Shown: piece by piece, positions 24,990 through 33,453 of the stretch
How positions within the stretch are numbered: position 1 is the stretch's first letter
Layout: each line of letters starts with the position of its first letter
DNA from: Numidum massiliense
GTDB lineage: Bacteria; Bacillota; Bacilli; Thermoactinomycetales; Novibacillaceae
Reading direction: 5' to 3'
Length of the DNA: 64,000 bases
Assembly (NCBI RefSeq): GCF_001375555.1
Contig: NZ_CTDZ01000009.1
Coordinates: forward strand, 3,527,758 to 3,591,757
Notes under the pieces: generated by a model
What the model saw: the letters and a program-made list of their open reading frames with translations, nothing else
What the model was told of the DNA's origin: nothing
The model's database searches: none
Translations under genes and position numbers: made by a program

Positions 24990-25807
24990 TGAAGGAAGGG
25001 GAACAGTTTGTGTGGACTGAAGCGCAAGAACAGGAGTTTCACCAATTAGAACGCGAACTTGAACCAGCGTTACAATCCGTACTCGTGTCGCAACCTAGTC
25101 AGGGGGAGACACAGGCGCTATTGACGTCGCTACTTTCCTCGCTAGAAGATGAAGATCGAGAGGAAGCTGACGTCTGGCAAACGAGACAGCGGGAGGCGCC
25201 TGCTCTGTGGCCACAAGTTAAGGCGCAAGCAAAAATGCACGGCAAATCCTTTTGGATCGTCAGTGCGCTTTTGTTTACGCTACTGACAATCATGATGCAA
25301 GACGCAGTAGTTACGCCGGAGGCGACGGGTTTGATTGCCTTATGGTTCACGCCGCTCGTGCTGCTTACCAGTCTCGTGTACAGTTTTCGTACGTGGGATG
25401 CGGGCATGCGCGCAGTTGAAAGTGTTACTGTTTTTCCGCCAGCTTTGTTGCTGTTAAGCCGGTTTCTCGTCGTATTACTCCTCGACCTCGCCCTCGTGCT
25501 AATCGGGAGTGTCTATATTTTGTTAACCGCAAAGTTTACGAGTCTCGCTGTGCACCCGTTTATGTTCGTCATCGGTTGGATGACCCCGCTACTCTTCTTT
25601 TTTGGGGTGACCGCAAATGTTATGCTATATAAAGGCGTTAAAACCGGGATGGTTACGGCTACCGCCTTGTGGCTCTTCACTTGTGCACTCGTCGTCAGCG
25701 ACACACTCGCGCTCGTCGTCGTCCCCGTCTGCTTTTTGCTGGGTACGCTACTTTCAATTCGCGCGTATGTCCACGCAAAAAGGCTTTTTCGCGTCACGGT
25801 GAGTTAA
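24986..25807 (+). CDS. Six-helix membrane protein coupled to the ECF sigma gene, possible anti-sigma
   Basis: A 273-residue protein. The first ~90 residues are cytoplasmic, acidic and Gln-rich (HQLERELEPALQ). About six hydrophobic helices follow from residue 90 on. No zinc-binding HxxxCxxC motif of the ZAS anti-sigma class is present. Gene order, the 4-bp GTGA overlap and the soluble N-terminus followed by membrane helices all suggest an anti-sigma or signal-transducing role, but that is inference from position. The ribosome binding site AAAGGAGG lies within the sigma gene. Confidence 0.6.
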   Translation: MMKEGEQFVWTEAQEQEFHQLERELEPALQSVLVSQPSQGETQALLTSLLSSLEDEDREEADVWQTRQREAPALWPQVKAQAKMHGKSFWIVSALLFTLLTIMMQDAVVTPEATGLIALWFTPLVLLTSLVYSFRTWDAGMRAVESVTVFPPALLLLSRFLVVLLLDLALVLIGSVYILLTAKFTSLAVHPFMFVIGWMTPLLFFFGVTANVMLYKGVKTGMVTATALWLFTCALVVSDTLALVVVPVCFLLGTLLSIRAYVHAKRLFRVTVS

Positions 25808-25879
25808 GTCTGTCGCAGCGTAACGTGTACGGAAAAACTTATGCCGCACGGTGTCTCTTAATAAAACGTCTGTCCCGGG

Positions 25880-25898
25880 GGGATGTTATAATTATCCC
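25880..25898 (+). promoter_or_regulatory. Putative P450 promoter -10 box inside a dyad
   Basis: TATAAT (25887-25892) is enclosed by GGGAT (25880-25884) and ATCCC (25894-25898), about 27 bp before the start codon. The -35 region is poor. The dyad may be an operator. Confidence 0.45.
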
Positions 25899-25918
25899 AC
25901 CATTAAAGGAGGACTACG

Positions 25919-27265
25919 ATGGATGCGGCACAATTAACAGGTCCGACGGGTCTTTTACTGACTGGCAATTTACTCGCCTTCAGGAAAGACCCGCTCGCCT
26001 ATTTGATGAAAACGGCGCACGATTACGGCGAGATCGCGCGCTTGCGCTTCGGTCTGAAACAGAACGTCTATCTCATCAACAGCCCTGACGACATTCACGA
26101 AATACTCGTAAAGAAACAAGATCACTTTCACAAGACGACAACGTTAAAAATTGCAAAAGTCGCCCTGGGGGCAGGGCTGCTGACGAGTGAAGGCGAGGCG
26201 CATATGCGGCAGCGCCGACTCATGGCACCAGCGTTTGCGCGGAAACATATCGGAACGTACGCCGATACGATGGTTAACTACGCCTCCCAAGAAATTGCCG
26301 CGTGGCAAGACGGTGAAGAGCGTGACATAAACCGCGCGATGATGGAAATTACGTTGTCAGTCATTACAGAGACGATGTTCGGTACGCAAATCTCACAAGG
26401 CTTCCGCCAAGTGGCTGAGGCGATTGAAATGGGCATGCGCTACATCACCGAGCGGGCGCGGGCCATTGTTTATTTGCCAGAGGAAATTCCGACGCCGAAA
26501 AGTAAAAAGTTCCACGAAGCGATTACCGGCCTAAACAAGGTCATTTATGAGATTATTGAGGAGCGGCGCCAGCACCCGGAATTGAATGAACGCGGCGATT
26601 TGCTCGCGACGTTGCTACGCGCGCGAGACGAAGACGACGGAAGTGGGATGACGGACGAACAGGTGCGCGATCAAGTGTTCACTATCTTTATGGCCGGACA
26701 CGAGACGACGGCGAACACGCTGTCATGGGTGTTTTATTTGTTAGCGAAGCACCCTGAAATAGTGGAAAAACTGGAACGAGAAGTGGACGACGTGTTGCAA
26801 GGGCGGCTGCCTACGCTAGACGACTACGACAAACTAACCTATGTGCAACACGTGATTAGTGAGACGTTGCGCCTTTATCCCGCCGCTTGGAAAATAAGCC
26901 GCGAGGTCGTATCGACAGTAGAAATTGGCAGTCACCAGTTTGTCCCGGGAGAAATTTTGCTCATGAGCCAGTACGTCATGCACCGCAACCCGCGTTTTTA
27001 CGACGACCCCGCCGACTTTCGACCGGAACGGTTTGCGGGCGACATGTTGAAACGGATCCCGAAGTTCGCTTATTTTCCGTTTGGCGGCGGGGCGCGCATC
27101 TGTATCGGCAACCATTTTGCCTTACTCGAGGCGGCTCTCGTGCTAGCAACGATTGTGCAGAAGTTCCGTCTCTCTTTACCGGAAGACCGTCAAGAAGTTA
27201 AACCGGAGCCGCTCATTACGCTCCGTCCGCAAGGTGGTTTGCCTATGGTTGTCTCCGCCAGATAA
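25919..27265 (+). CDS. Cytochrome P450
   Basis: A 448-residue soluble P450. The I-helix oxygen-binding motif AGHETTANTL (about residue 260), the K-helix ETLRLYP, and the heme-thiolate loop FGGGARICIGNHFAL (Cys at about residue 396) are all intact. It inserts oxygen into an organic substrate using external electrons. No ferredoxin or reductase gene is next to it, although the YumC-type ferredoxin reductase is encoded elsewhere in the window. ATG follows AAAGGAGG. It lies 112 bp after the ECF/membrane-protein pair and 100 bp before an orphan ABC ATPase. The substrate is unknown; fatty acid or terpenoid hydroxylation is common in Bacillales. Confidence 0.93.
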   Translation: MDAAQLTGPTGLLLTGNLLAFRKDPLAYLMKTAHDYGEIARLRFGLKQNVYLINSPDDIHEILVKKQDHFHKTTTLKIAKVALGAGLLTSEGEAHMRQRRLMAPAFARKHIGTYADTMVNYASQEIAAWQDGEERDINRAMMEITLSVITETMFGTQISQGFRQVAEAIEMGMRYITERARAIVYLPEEIPTPKSKKFHEAITGLNKVIYEIIEERRQHPELNERGDLLATLLRARDEDDGSGMTDEQVRDQVFTIFMAGHETTANTLSWVFYLLAKHPEIVEKLEREVDDVLQGRLPTLDDYDKLTYVQHVISETLRLYPAAWKISREVVSTVEIGSHQFVPGEILLMSQYVMHRNPRFYDDPADFRPERFAGDMLKRIPKFAYFPFGGGARICIGNHFALLEAALVLATIVQKFRLSLPEDRQEVKPEPLITLRPQGGLPMVVSAR

Positions 27266-27364
27266 GGGGAGTCGCAAGGTATAGGGGCAGGGAACGGTGT
27301 GACCCGTGTGCGCACTTGTGTGTTATGTACGAACCTATAGAAGTAGCTGAACGGAGAGGAAGTT

Positions 27365-28252
27365 ATGATCCAATTAGAGGGTGTGCAAAAGCAGGTTGGC
27401 AGTTTCCAGCTAAACGTAAATGCGTTGAAGGTGGGACCAGGTTTAACGCTCGTTGTCGGCAAGAACGGGGCTGGTAAGTCGACCCTGTTGAAAGTGTTAG
27501 TCACGGCCCTGGCTGCTGACCAGGGCACGATTACGTACGCCGGGAAGCGGGCAGAAGACGACTTGGCCCTCATTCGCAGTCGTCTCGGCTATTTACCGAC
27601 AGATATCGACTATTACCCGCAGATGACAGTCGGACAGTTGCTCGCGCACATCGGGGAATTAAAAGGACTGCCACCGCAAGATTTAGAAGAAGATACCCGT
27701 TACTTGCTAAAACAGTTTGCCCTTGCCGATGTCGCTGGCGAACGCATCGCCAATCTATCTGAAGGAAGGCAGCGCAGTCTCGGCATCGTGCAGGCGCTGC
27801 TCGGGCAACCGGTCTTTCTTTTTCTCGACGAACCGTTAACGAGTCTCGACATCGTTGAGCAAAAGCGGGCCGTATCGTTTTTGTACCGTTACGCGGCACG
27901 TCGCTACGTCGTCGTCGTCAGTCACGAACTGTATTGTTGGGAAGGTCAGTGCGACAGTATCGTGTGGATCGACGAAGGGGGAGTTGCCTTCCACGGGACG
28001 CCAGAGGAGTGGGTAGCCCACCCCGACCTCGCCGTTTGGGAAGGGACCGTGTCACTGCGCGAGGCGGATGACTTGCAGCGCCGCTACCGCGTCGTGCGGC
28101 GGCAACAAGTGGAAGGTGGAGGACAAGGCGACCCGCTCGCACAACACGTGCGCTTAATCGCGGCTGAATGCCCGGGGGCGTCATTTTCCCCCGCAGCTGG
28201 CACGCTGGAAGACGGTTACTTTTTACGTACCAAACACGTCGTCGACCGCTAA
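27365..28252 (+). CDS. Orphan ABC ATPase with divergent Q-loop and signature
   Basis: A 295-residue ATP-binding subunit without an adjacent permease. Walker A GKNGAGKS (about residue 37) and Walker B FLFLDEP are normal. The segment corresponding to the Q-loop reads GYLPTDIDYYPQ, so the usual Gln is replaced by Thr, and the signature reads LSEGRQRS instead of LSGGQ. The switch His is kept (VVVSHEL). A 100-residue C-terminal extension follows. The fold and YLP segment resemble the ATPase at 20.6 kb, so the two may work together with the permeases there. ATG follows GGAGAGGAAGTT. A terminator ends the unit. Confidence 0.8.
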   Translation: MIQLEGVQKQVGSFQLNVNALKVGPGLTLVVGKNGAGKSTLLKVLVTALAADQGTITYAGKRAEDDLALIRSRLGYLPTDIDYYPQMTVGQLLAHIGELKGLPPQDLEEDTRYLLKQFALADVAGERIANLSEGRQRSLGIVQALLGQPVFLFLDEPLTSLDIVEQKRAVSFLYRYAARRYVVVVSHELYCWEGQCDSIVWIDEGGVAFHGTPEEWVAHPDLAVWEGTVSLREADDLQRRYRVVRRQQVEGGGQGDPLAQHVRLIAAECPGASFSPAAGTLEDGYFLRTKHVVDR

Positions 28253-28263
28253 GGACACTATCA

Positions 28264-28307
28264 CCTCGCTTCACGATAATTTTAATGCTTCGTGTGGCGA
28301 GGTTTTT
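28264..28307 (+). terminator. Terminator after the orphan ABC ATPase
   Basis: CCTCGC (28264-28269) pairs with GCGAGG (28297-28302), extended inward by TCACGA/TCGTGT pairs, then five T residues. Confidence 0.75.
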
Positions 28308-28390
28308 GTGTACAATAGAGAAAGAGTCAGACGAGCTACTATTTCCCTTAGTAGGGGCTTAAAACCATACTGAAGAAAAGGAGGATAACA

Positions 28391-28792
28391 ATGAAAAGTA
28401 AGATTGAACAACTGAATGAAACGGGAACGATCGTCGATGCGCTCGGGATCCAAATGGTCGAAGCGTCACCAGACAAAATGGTGATGACGATGCCCGTCAA
28501 CGGAAACACGCGGCAGCCCTTTGGCTTGTTGCACGGCGGTGCCTCGGTCGTGCTTGCGGAGACGATCGCCAGCTACGGTGCGTGGCTCAATGTCGACCAG
28601 AAAAAAGAGGCAGTTGTCGGGTTAGAAATTAACGCTAACCACGTGCGCAGCAAACAGGACGGGATGGTGACCGGCATCGGCGTGCCACTGTTTCGCGGTC
28701 GCAAGACGATGGTGTGGGAAATAAAAATTGTCGACGAAGCGGAAAAGCTCATCTGTATTTCTCGTTGCACAGTTGCCGTTATCCCACAATAA
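28391..28792 (+). CDS. Hotdog-fold thioesterase (PaaI / YuxO-MenI type)
   Basis: A 133-residue single hotdog-domain protein. The PaaI motif GLLHGGASVVLAETIAS (about residues 46-62) carries the active-site Gly/His/Glu, and VGLEINANHVR follows. The length and motif match YuxO (MenI), the 1,4-dihydroxy-2-naphthoyl-CoA thioesterase of menaquinone synthesis, but PaaI-like enzymes with other acyl-CoA substrates look the same at this level. ATG follows AAAAGGAGG. No menaquinone genes are nearby. Confidence 0.85.
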   Translation: MKSKIEQLNETGTIVDALGIQMVEASPDKMVMTMPVNGNTRQPFGLLHGGASVVLAETIASYGAWLNVDQKKEAVVGLEINANHVRSKQDGMVTGIGVPLFRGRKTMVWEIKIVDEAEKLICISRCTVAVIPQ

Positions 28793-28937
28793 GCTGGCAC
28801 GCGGATGTACGTCGCTTTCGCTTTCGTCAAACATCGCGCAAGATAACAATTGGCCGCGAAAACTAACCGAGTAAGTCGCAATATTTGTAAACGCTCGCAA
28901 GATGCGCGGCACGCCCCGTTTGCGTACGCCGTTATTT

Positions 28938-28955
28938 ACCTTTATACGTAAAGGT
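28938..28955. promoter_or_regulatory. Operator-like dyad ACCTTTA-N4-TAAAGGT
   Basis: Perfect 7-bp arms around TACG, about 30 bp upstream of a TACAAT box (28986-28991) for the MBL gene. The binding factor is unknown. Confidence 0.4.
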
Positions 28956-29006
28956 GTGCGGGCACGGGTGGTCTGCGTTGTATGATACAATAGTCGAAGG
29001 AGTGGA

Positions 29007-29987
29007 TTGAGCGTGGAACTAGAGACGTTAACTAAGTGGGAAGACGGCTGGCGGGTGAGATTGCCGTTGCCGTTTCAATTAAAGTGGATTCATTCATACT
29101 TGTTTCGCGGGGCGGAAGGCTATACGATCGTCGACTGCGGCCTGAACGACGATCGAGCGTGGGCGACGTGGCAACAAGTTTTTGCGCATTTGCGGATCGA
29201 ACCGCAACAAATTACGCGCATCGTCCTTACGCATTACCACCCTGACCATTACGGTTTGGCCGGCAAATTGCAAGAACTGACTGGGGCGGAGGTATGGATG
29301 TCCCGCCTCACATATGAGCAAGCGCAGCTGTTTTGGGGAGAAAAAAACAAGCACATTGACGACATTGCCATGTTTTTCCGTCGACATGGCTTGCCGAATG
29401 ACGTCGCGTGTGACTTGGAAGACAATTTGCAGAAGTTTATCGGTTATGTCACACCGCACCCCGACCCGCAGTTTCTCGAGCCGGGTGAGACGGTGATGCT
29501 CGGTGACCGCCCGTATGACGTATGGCATACGCCGGGACACGCGGAAGATCACCTCAGCTTCTTTGATTCCGAGCGGCAGTGGCTAATCGGCGGCGATGTA
29601 TTGCTTCGTAAAATCACCCCGAATGTAAGCTTGTATCAAGCAGGTGATCAAAACCCGCTGGAAACGTTTTTGACGACGTTAAAGCAATTGAAGAAAAAAC
29701 CGATTCGCCGCGTGTTGCCGGCGCACGGTCCTCTGTTTACCGACGTCGCGACGCGCATTGAGGAGATTTTGGCGCATCACGACGAGCGGCTACAGCAAAT
29801 GAAACAACTTGTCGACGGTAAGCGGACGGCTTACGACATTTGCCTACTCGCGTTTGGGAACAACCTTTCCGTCCACAATTTGCGCTTTGCTCTCGCGGAG
29901 ACGCTTGCCCACTTGGAGTATTTGCGACAAAAAGGTGAATTATTGTGCGCAGACGGGCAAGAAATAACGGTCTATCGACAAGCTTAG
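29007..29987 (+). CDS. MBL-fold metallo-hydrolase
   Basis: A 326-residue metallo-beta-lactamase-fold hydrolase. The metal site THYHPDHYG (about residue 77) is the HxHxDH motif; later ligands are WHTPGHAEDH, GGDVLL and PAHGP. A C-terminal helical/winged region of about 90 residues (from ARIEEILAHHDERL) is the extension seen in many YqjP/glyoxalase-II-like enzymes. The substrate is not known; thioesters or lactones are typical. TTG 29007 or GTG 29013 could be the start: AAGGAG ends 4 or 10 nt upstream. Its stop overlaps the convergent yutG stop. Confidence 0.85.
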   Translation: MSVELETLTKWEDGWRVRLPLPFQLKWIHSYLFRGAEGYTIVDCGLNDDRAWATWQQVFAHLRIEPQQITRIVLTHYHPDHYGLAGKLQELTGAEVWMSRLTYEQAQLFWGEKNKHIDDIAMFFRRHGLPNDVACDLEDNLQKFIGYVTPHPDPQFLEPGETVMLGDRPYDVWHTPGHAEDHLSFFDSERQWLIGGDVLLRKITPNVSLYQAGDQNPLETFLTTLKQLKKKPIRRVLPAHGPLFTDVATRIEEILAHHDERLQQMKQLVDGKRTAYDICLLAFGNNLSVHNLRFALAETLAHLEYLRQKGELLCADGQEITVYRQA

Positions 29988-30493
29988 TGCGCCCGGCCAT
30001 GGGCGAGGCGAGCAGCGGCGGCAGCGGCAATCGCCCCGACGATATCGTCGAGAAACGTATGCACCTCGCCGGTTGAGAGATCGTTAAGGCGTTCGAGTAT
30101 ACCGGGCTTTATTTTATCGACGTAACCAAAATTCGTAAAGCCGATACTGCCGTATATGTTGATAATGGCAAAAGCTAACACTTCGTCGATGCCGTACAAA
30201 CTTTCGTCGCGGGCGACCATCGTTTGCAATGGCTCGTCGAGCTGCTTCTGTTCGGCTAAGTAATCCAACTGTACACCGGTTAAGATCGCGTTTTGAACTT
30301 CTCGTTTCGAGAGTACTTTTTCGACCTGTTCTCGGCATTCGTTCCGGGTCAGGTCTGGGTAGTACTCTGCTTGTAAAAAAATGACGAGGTCGATCAGGTG
30401 ATCCATCGTGACGCCGCGTTTTAATAAATAGTGACGGGATGCATCGCGAACAGACCGTTCGCTTGCACCCGTACGCAAGTGTTCATTGTTCAT
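29984..30493 (-). CDS. yutG: Phosphatidylglycerophosphatase A-like protein (YutG)
   Basis: A 169-residue protein of the PgpA family (YutG subgroup). Conserved acidic segments include GIDEVLAFAIINIYGSIG and the C-terminal FLDDIVGAIAAAAAARL. PgpA dephosphorylates phosphatidylglycerophosphate; the YutG subgroup lacks the membrane helices of E. coli PgpA, so the actual substrate is uncertain. ATG 30493 follows AAAGGG. The gene ends in a 4-bp convergent overlap with the MBL gene. yutG belongs to the yut neighbourhood of B. subtilis. Confidence 0.8.
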   Translation of the reverse strand: MNNEHLRTGASERSVRDASRHYLLKRGVTMDHLIDLVIFLQAEYYPDLTRNECREQVEKVLSKREVQNAILTGVQLDYLAEQKQLDEPLQTMVARDESLYGIDEVLAFAIINIYGSIGFTNFGYVDKIKPGILERLNDLSTGEVHTFLDDIVGAIAAAAAARLAHGRAH

Positions 30494-30623
30494 AAGGGCT
30501 CGCCCTTTCTAAAAAAGTGGTGACCAAATCGTTGTTATTATTCCCGTATCTAACTGCGACCATTACCCGCCAATCATTTCTTTTAAGTGGCAAGCAGCGA
30601 GGTTCGAGTATGGGAACGAGAGG

Positions 30624-31406
30624 ATGTTGTACAAGGTGCGTGTCGCAATCGTTACAGGCAGTTCGCGCGGACTAGGGAAAAAAACGGCTCTTGCGCTCGC
30701 CGCGGACGGTTTTCGCATTGTCGTGAATTACCGCGACGATGCTGAGGCAGCTGCGGACGTCGTCACAGACATTCGCGCGGACGGTGGTGAAGCGATGGCC
30801 GTGAAGGCCGATGTAACTAAACGGGAGAACGTGCAGCAGCTAGTCGCCCAAGTGATGGCGGCGTGGCAACGCATCGACGTGTTAGTTAACAACGTCGGCC
30901 CGTTCATGCGCGAACGTAAGCGGTTCGCCGCTGTGACAGCGGCGGAAACAGATGTCCTGTTAGACGGCAATTTACGTAGCGCGCTCGACCTCGTGCGCGA
31001 AGTGCTCCCCCATATGCGCCACAACGGGTGGGGACGGATCGTCCAATTCGGCTTCGGGCGGGCGGTAGAAGCGCCTGCGTGGCCAGACCGGGCCGTCTAC
31101 GCTGCCGCTAAAGTCGCCTTAGTTAGTTTCACAAAATCGTTAGCAGTAGAAGAAGCGCCGTACGGCATTACGGTGAACATGATTTGTCCCGGCGATATCG
31201 TCGGTGCGAATAAAGAAAAGGACATTGCCGACGTACGCCACCTAACCGATCCGGAAGCGCCGCGCGGACGCCCTGGCGCAGGAGAAGACGTGGCACGCGT
31301 CGTACGCTTTTTATGTGAAGAAAACGCCGATTTTCTAACTGGAAACATCATCAACGTCACCGGTGGCCTCGATGTCATTCACCCCGTATCCAAAGCGCCC
31401 ATGTAA
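30624..31406 (+). CDS. SDR-family protein lacking the catalytic Ser
   Basis: A 260-residue short-chain dehydrogenase/reductase. The cofactor motif TGSSRGLG (about residue 12), NNVG in place of NNAG, and the catalytic YAAAK are present. The Ser that normally lies 13 residues before the Tyr is missing: the segment reads VQFGFGRAVEAPAW with no Ser. The C-terminal DFLTGNIINVTGG is typical of FabG-like members. A reductase role is uncertain. The start is unclear, because GAGAGG directly touches ATG 30624 and GTG 30636 is possible. A GACCGCT/AGCGGTC hairpin at 31468-31489 follows without a T-tract. Confidence 0.8.
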   Translation: MLYKVRVAIVTGSSRGLGKKTALALAADGFRIVVNYRDDAEAAADVVTDIRADGGEAMAVKADVTKRENVQQLVAQVMAAWQRIDVLVNNVGPFMRERKRFAAVTAAETDVLLDGNLRSALDLVREVLPHMRHNGWGRIVQFGFGRAVEAPAWPDRAVYAAAKVALVSFTKSLAVEEAPYGITVNMICPGDIVGANKEKDIADVRHLTDPEAPRGRPGAGEDVARVVRFLCEENADFLTGNIINVTGGLDVIHPVSKAPM

Positions 31407-31637
31407 TCCTTCACGCATTTTCTGCGTTCATCATACATTATGGCATAGCAAATGGCATAACAGCCTAGACCGCTCTGGCGGTAGCGGTCCTACGGGCAGG
31501 ATGTCGGGGCTCGTTTCACTTCTCTGCGGGGAAGTTGCGCCTTGCGTCGGAACGCAAATAGCCGTGTGCTGTACGAGCGAATATACCGCTGCTAGGGCAG
31601 AAAAGGCGTGAAGGGGAATATAACGGAGGTGGGGGTC

Positions 31638-32720
31638 GTGCCGAAACGCGAGTTACATCATGCGGGGAGTGATCTTCCCGAGCCTCGCTTAACCGAGTTA
31701 ATGGCGTATCATTACGATTTGACTGTACGGGGGGTACGACCAGCACCTCACGGATGGCACCTTGTGACTGACCGCGGTCTGGTGACGATGTGTCCTGTTA
31801 AAAACAGAAAAAAAGCGTATTGGGAATGGCTGGACGGGTTACTTGCGCACCTGCGACAGCAGGGGTTAACGCAATTGCCGCACCTCGTGCGAACACAGCG
31901 AGGGAAACTGTCCTTTAGCGGCTTCCGCGGCAACTATGCGCTTTGGTTAAATAAGGAGGGTCAGCCGTGTCAATGGCGCGATGCCGCGACGTGGTCGCGT
32001 GTGGCACAAACGTTAGCGGCCATTCACCGTGCCTCGCGCGACATGTCACTGGCGAGCGCCCCTCGTCGAGTCCTTACAAGAAGAAATTGGCGGGCACGGT
32101 GGGAGGAAGACCTCGCCTTCCTGACAACGGTTCGCACCGCGTGCACGGTGGTCACTAACCGTACAGCTGTCGATCGCCTCTGGTTAAACAGTTACACATA
32201 TGTCGCGACGTTGTTGGAGACAGCACGCAACTATTTAGATCGGCTCGGCAGTGAGCGCGACGTACGAGCGTCCCTTAAGCGTGGAACCGTCACCCAGCGG
32301 CATTTATCGCGCAAAATGTGGGTCAGGCGCGCGAGCGGTGCCTACAGTTACCTCGACTGGGACGATACAGTCGTCGACAGCCCCGTCACTGACCTTGCGC
32401 AACACATTCATCTCGCCGCCGGAAAAAGGAGTGTCTTCATCGAGCGCTTGCACCACCTGTTAGGTGGTTACGAAACCGTTAACCCGTTAAAAGAGAACGA
32501 CTGGGGGTTACTATATGCGCGTCTTTTGTACCCCGAGCAGCTTGTGCGCGCCGTGAGCCGCATTTACTTACAACGCGGTATTTCCGAGGAAGATGCTGCG
32601 ACGCACCTTGCGCGTGCCCTCGAAGAGCAACGGCGGCGCGAGTACCACTTACGCCTCATCCCCTCCTTGTTTAAAGACACTTTTCATCGTTCCATTCCAG
32701 AAGTAGACTGGCTAAAGTAG
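31638..32720 (+). CDS. yutH: YutH/CotS-like spore coat protein (kinase-like fold)
   Basis: A 360-residue protein of the CotS/YutH group, which shares the aminoglycoside-phosphotransferase fold. Family features are the N-terminal beta-rich part, LAAIHRASRD (about residue 128), LKRGTVTQRHLSRKMW in the catalytic-loop position, and YLDWDDTVVDSPVTDLAQHI for the metal-binding part. The usual HGD motif appears as TQRHLS, so kinase activity is doubtful. It is likely a coat protein. The frame is open from 31608, but GTG 31638 follows CGGAGGTGGGG. It is highly Arg-rich. Confidence 0.75.
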   Translation: MPKRELHHAGSDLPEPRLTELMAYHYDLTVRGVRPAPHGWHLVTDRGLVTMCPVKNRKKAYWEWLDGLLAHLRQQGLTQLPHLVRTQRGKLSFSGFRGNYALWLNKEGQPCQWRDAATWSRVAQTLAAIHRASRDMSLASAPRRVLTRRNWRARWEEDLAFLTTVRTACTVVTNRTAVDRLWLNSYTYVATLLETARNYLDRLGSERDVRASLKRGTVTQRHLSRKMWVRRASGAYSYLDWDDTVVDSPVTDLAQHIHLAAGKRSVFIERLHHLLGGYETVNPLKENDWGLLYARLLYPEQLVRAVSRIYLQRGISEEDAATHLARALEEQRRREYHLRLIPSLFKDTFHRSIPEVDWLK

Positions 32721-32805
32721 AAGAACTCCTGTATCCAGGCCGTACATATTATGCGGTAACTCGGGGTATACGAACCATAAACAGCAGAAATCGAGGGATA
32801 TTTGC

Positions 32806-33375
32806 ATGAATTGGTATGAGAAACTCGCGAAGTACTTTCCGGAAGAAGAAATGAAGAGTAAAGAACATATGGAGCGTCTGCTTGCGGACAAACCACATAT
32901 TTATAAAAAGGATGTCGGTCCGGAGCACGTCGTCATGTACGCGGAGTTTCCGGATTTCCTCTTTGTCGACTATTTACTCGTCGCCAAGGAGGGCCGCAGC
33001 AAAGGGTTAGGCAGTCAGCTGATCGAAAAAATGAAGCGTAAACAGAAGCCAATCATTTTAGAAGTGGAGCCGATCGACTATACGGATAGCGACACGGTGA
33101 AGCGGCAACGGTTTTATAAGCGGATTGGGTTTCACAAGGCCCAATTGATCAACTACTGGCCGACCGATATAGAAACGGGCAAACCGTATGAACTGGAAAT
33201 CCACTATTGGAGTCCGACGAACGAATCCGAACAGGCGATTTACAAAAAGATGAAACACGTGTACAACAACATCCACACGTATAGAGACAAGGAGATTTAC
33301 GGAAAGGAGGATAAACCAGTGGAAGAAATATTGACATTGGACGAGGAACCGCCAGTTGAGAATCAGATCGGGTAA
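32806..33375 (+). CDS. GNAT acetyltransferase (YjbC-like)
   Basis: A 189-residue GNAT protein. The acetyl-CoA-binding motif is GRSKGLGSQLIEKM (about residue 64); the opening YEKLAKYFPEEEMKSKEHME and the LEVEPIDYTDSDTVKRQRFYKRIGF segment resemble YjbC of B. subtilis, a stress-linked putative acetyltransferase. The last 50 residues are acidic and poorly structured. The substrate is unknown. The upstream ribosome binding site GAGGGATATTTGC is moderate. Confidence 0.8.
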   Translation: MNWYEKLAKYFPEEEMKSKEHMERLLADKPHIYKKDVGPEHVVMYAEFPDFLFVDYLLVAKEGRSKGLGSQLIEKMKRKQKPIILEVEPIDYTDSDTVKRQRFYKRIGFHKAQLINYWPTDIETGKPYELEIHYWSPTNESEQAIYKKMKHVYNNIHTYRDKEIYGKEDKPVEEILTLDEEPPVENQIG

Positions 33376-33387
33376 TGTGAGATCAAA

Positions 33388-33418
33388 GAAGGGCCGCCTT
33401 TTTGTAGGGCGGTTCTTT
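33388..33418. terminator. Terminator between the GNAT and DUF3899-like genes
   Basis: An 11-bp stem with wobbles (33388-33398 with about 33408-33418) lies between convergent genes, 12 nt after the GNAT stop. Confidence 0.65.
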
Positions 33419-33453
33419 CGCTCACGGTACAGAGTGTCGATACGAGTTCGAGT

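Noticed and set aside
31407-31637. Structured RNA between the SDR gene and yutH
   Set aside because: One GACCGCT/AGCGGTC hairpin is present, but without a T-tract, known RNA motif or supporting pairs it is not enough.
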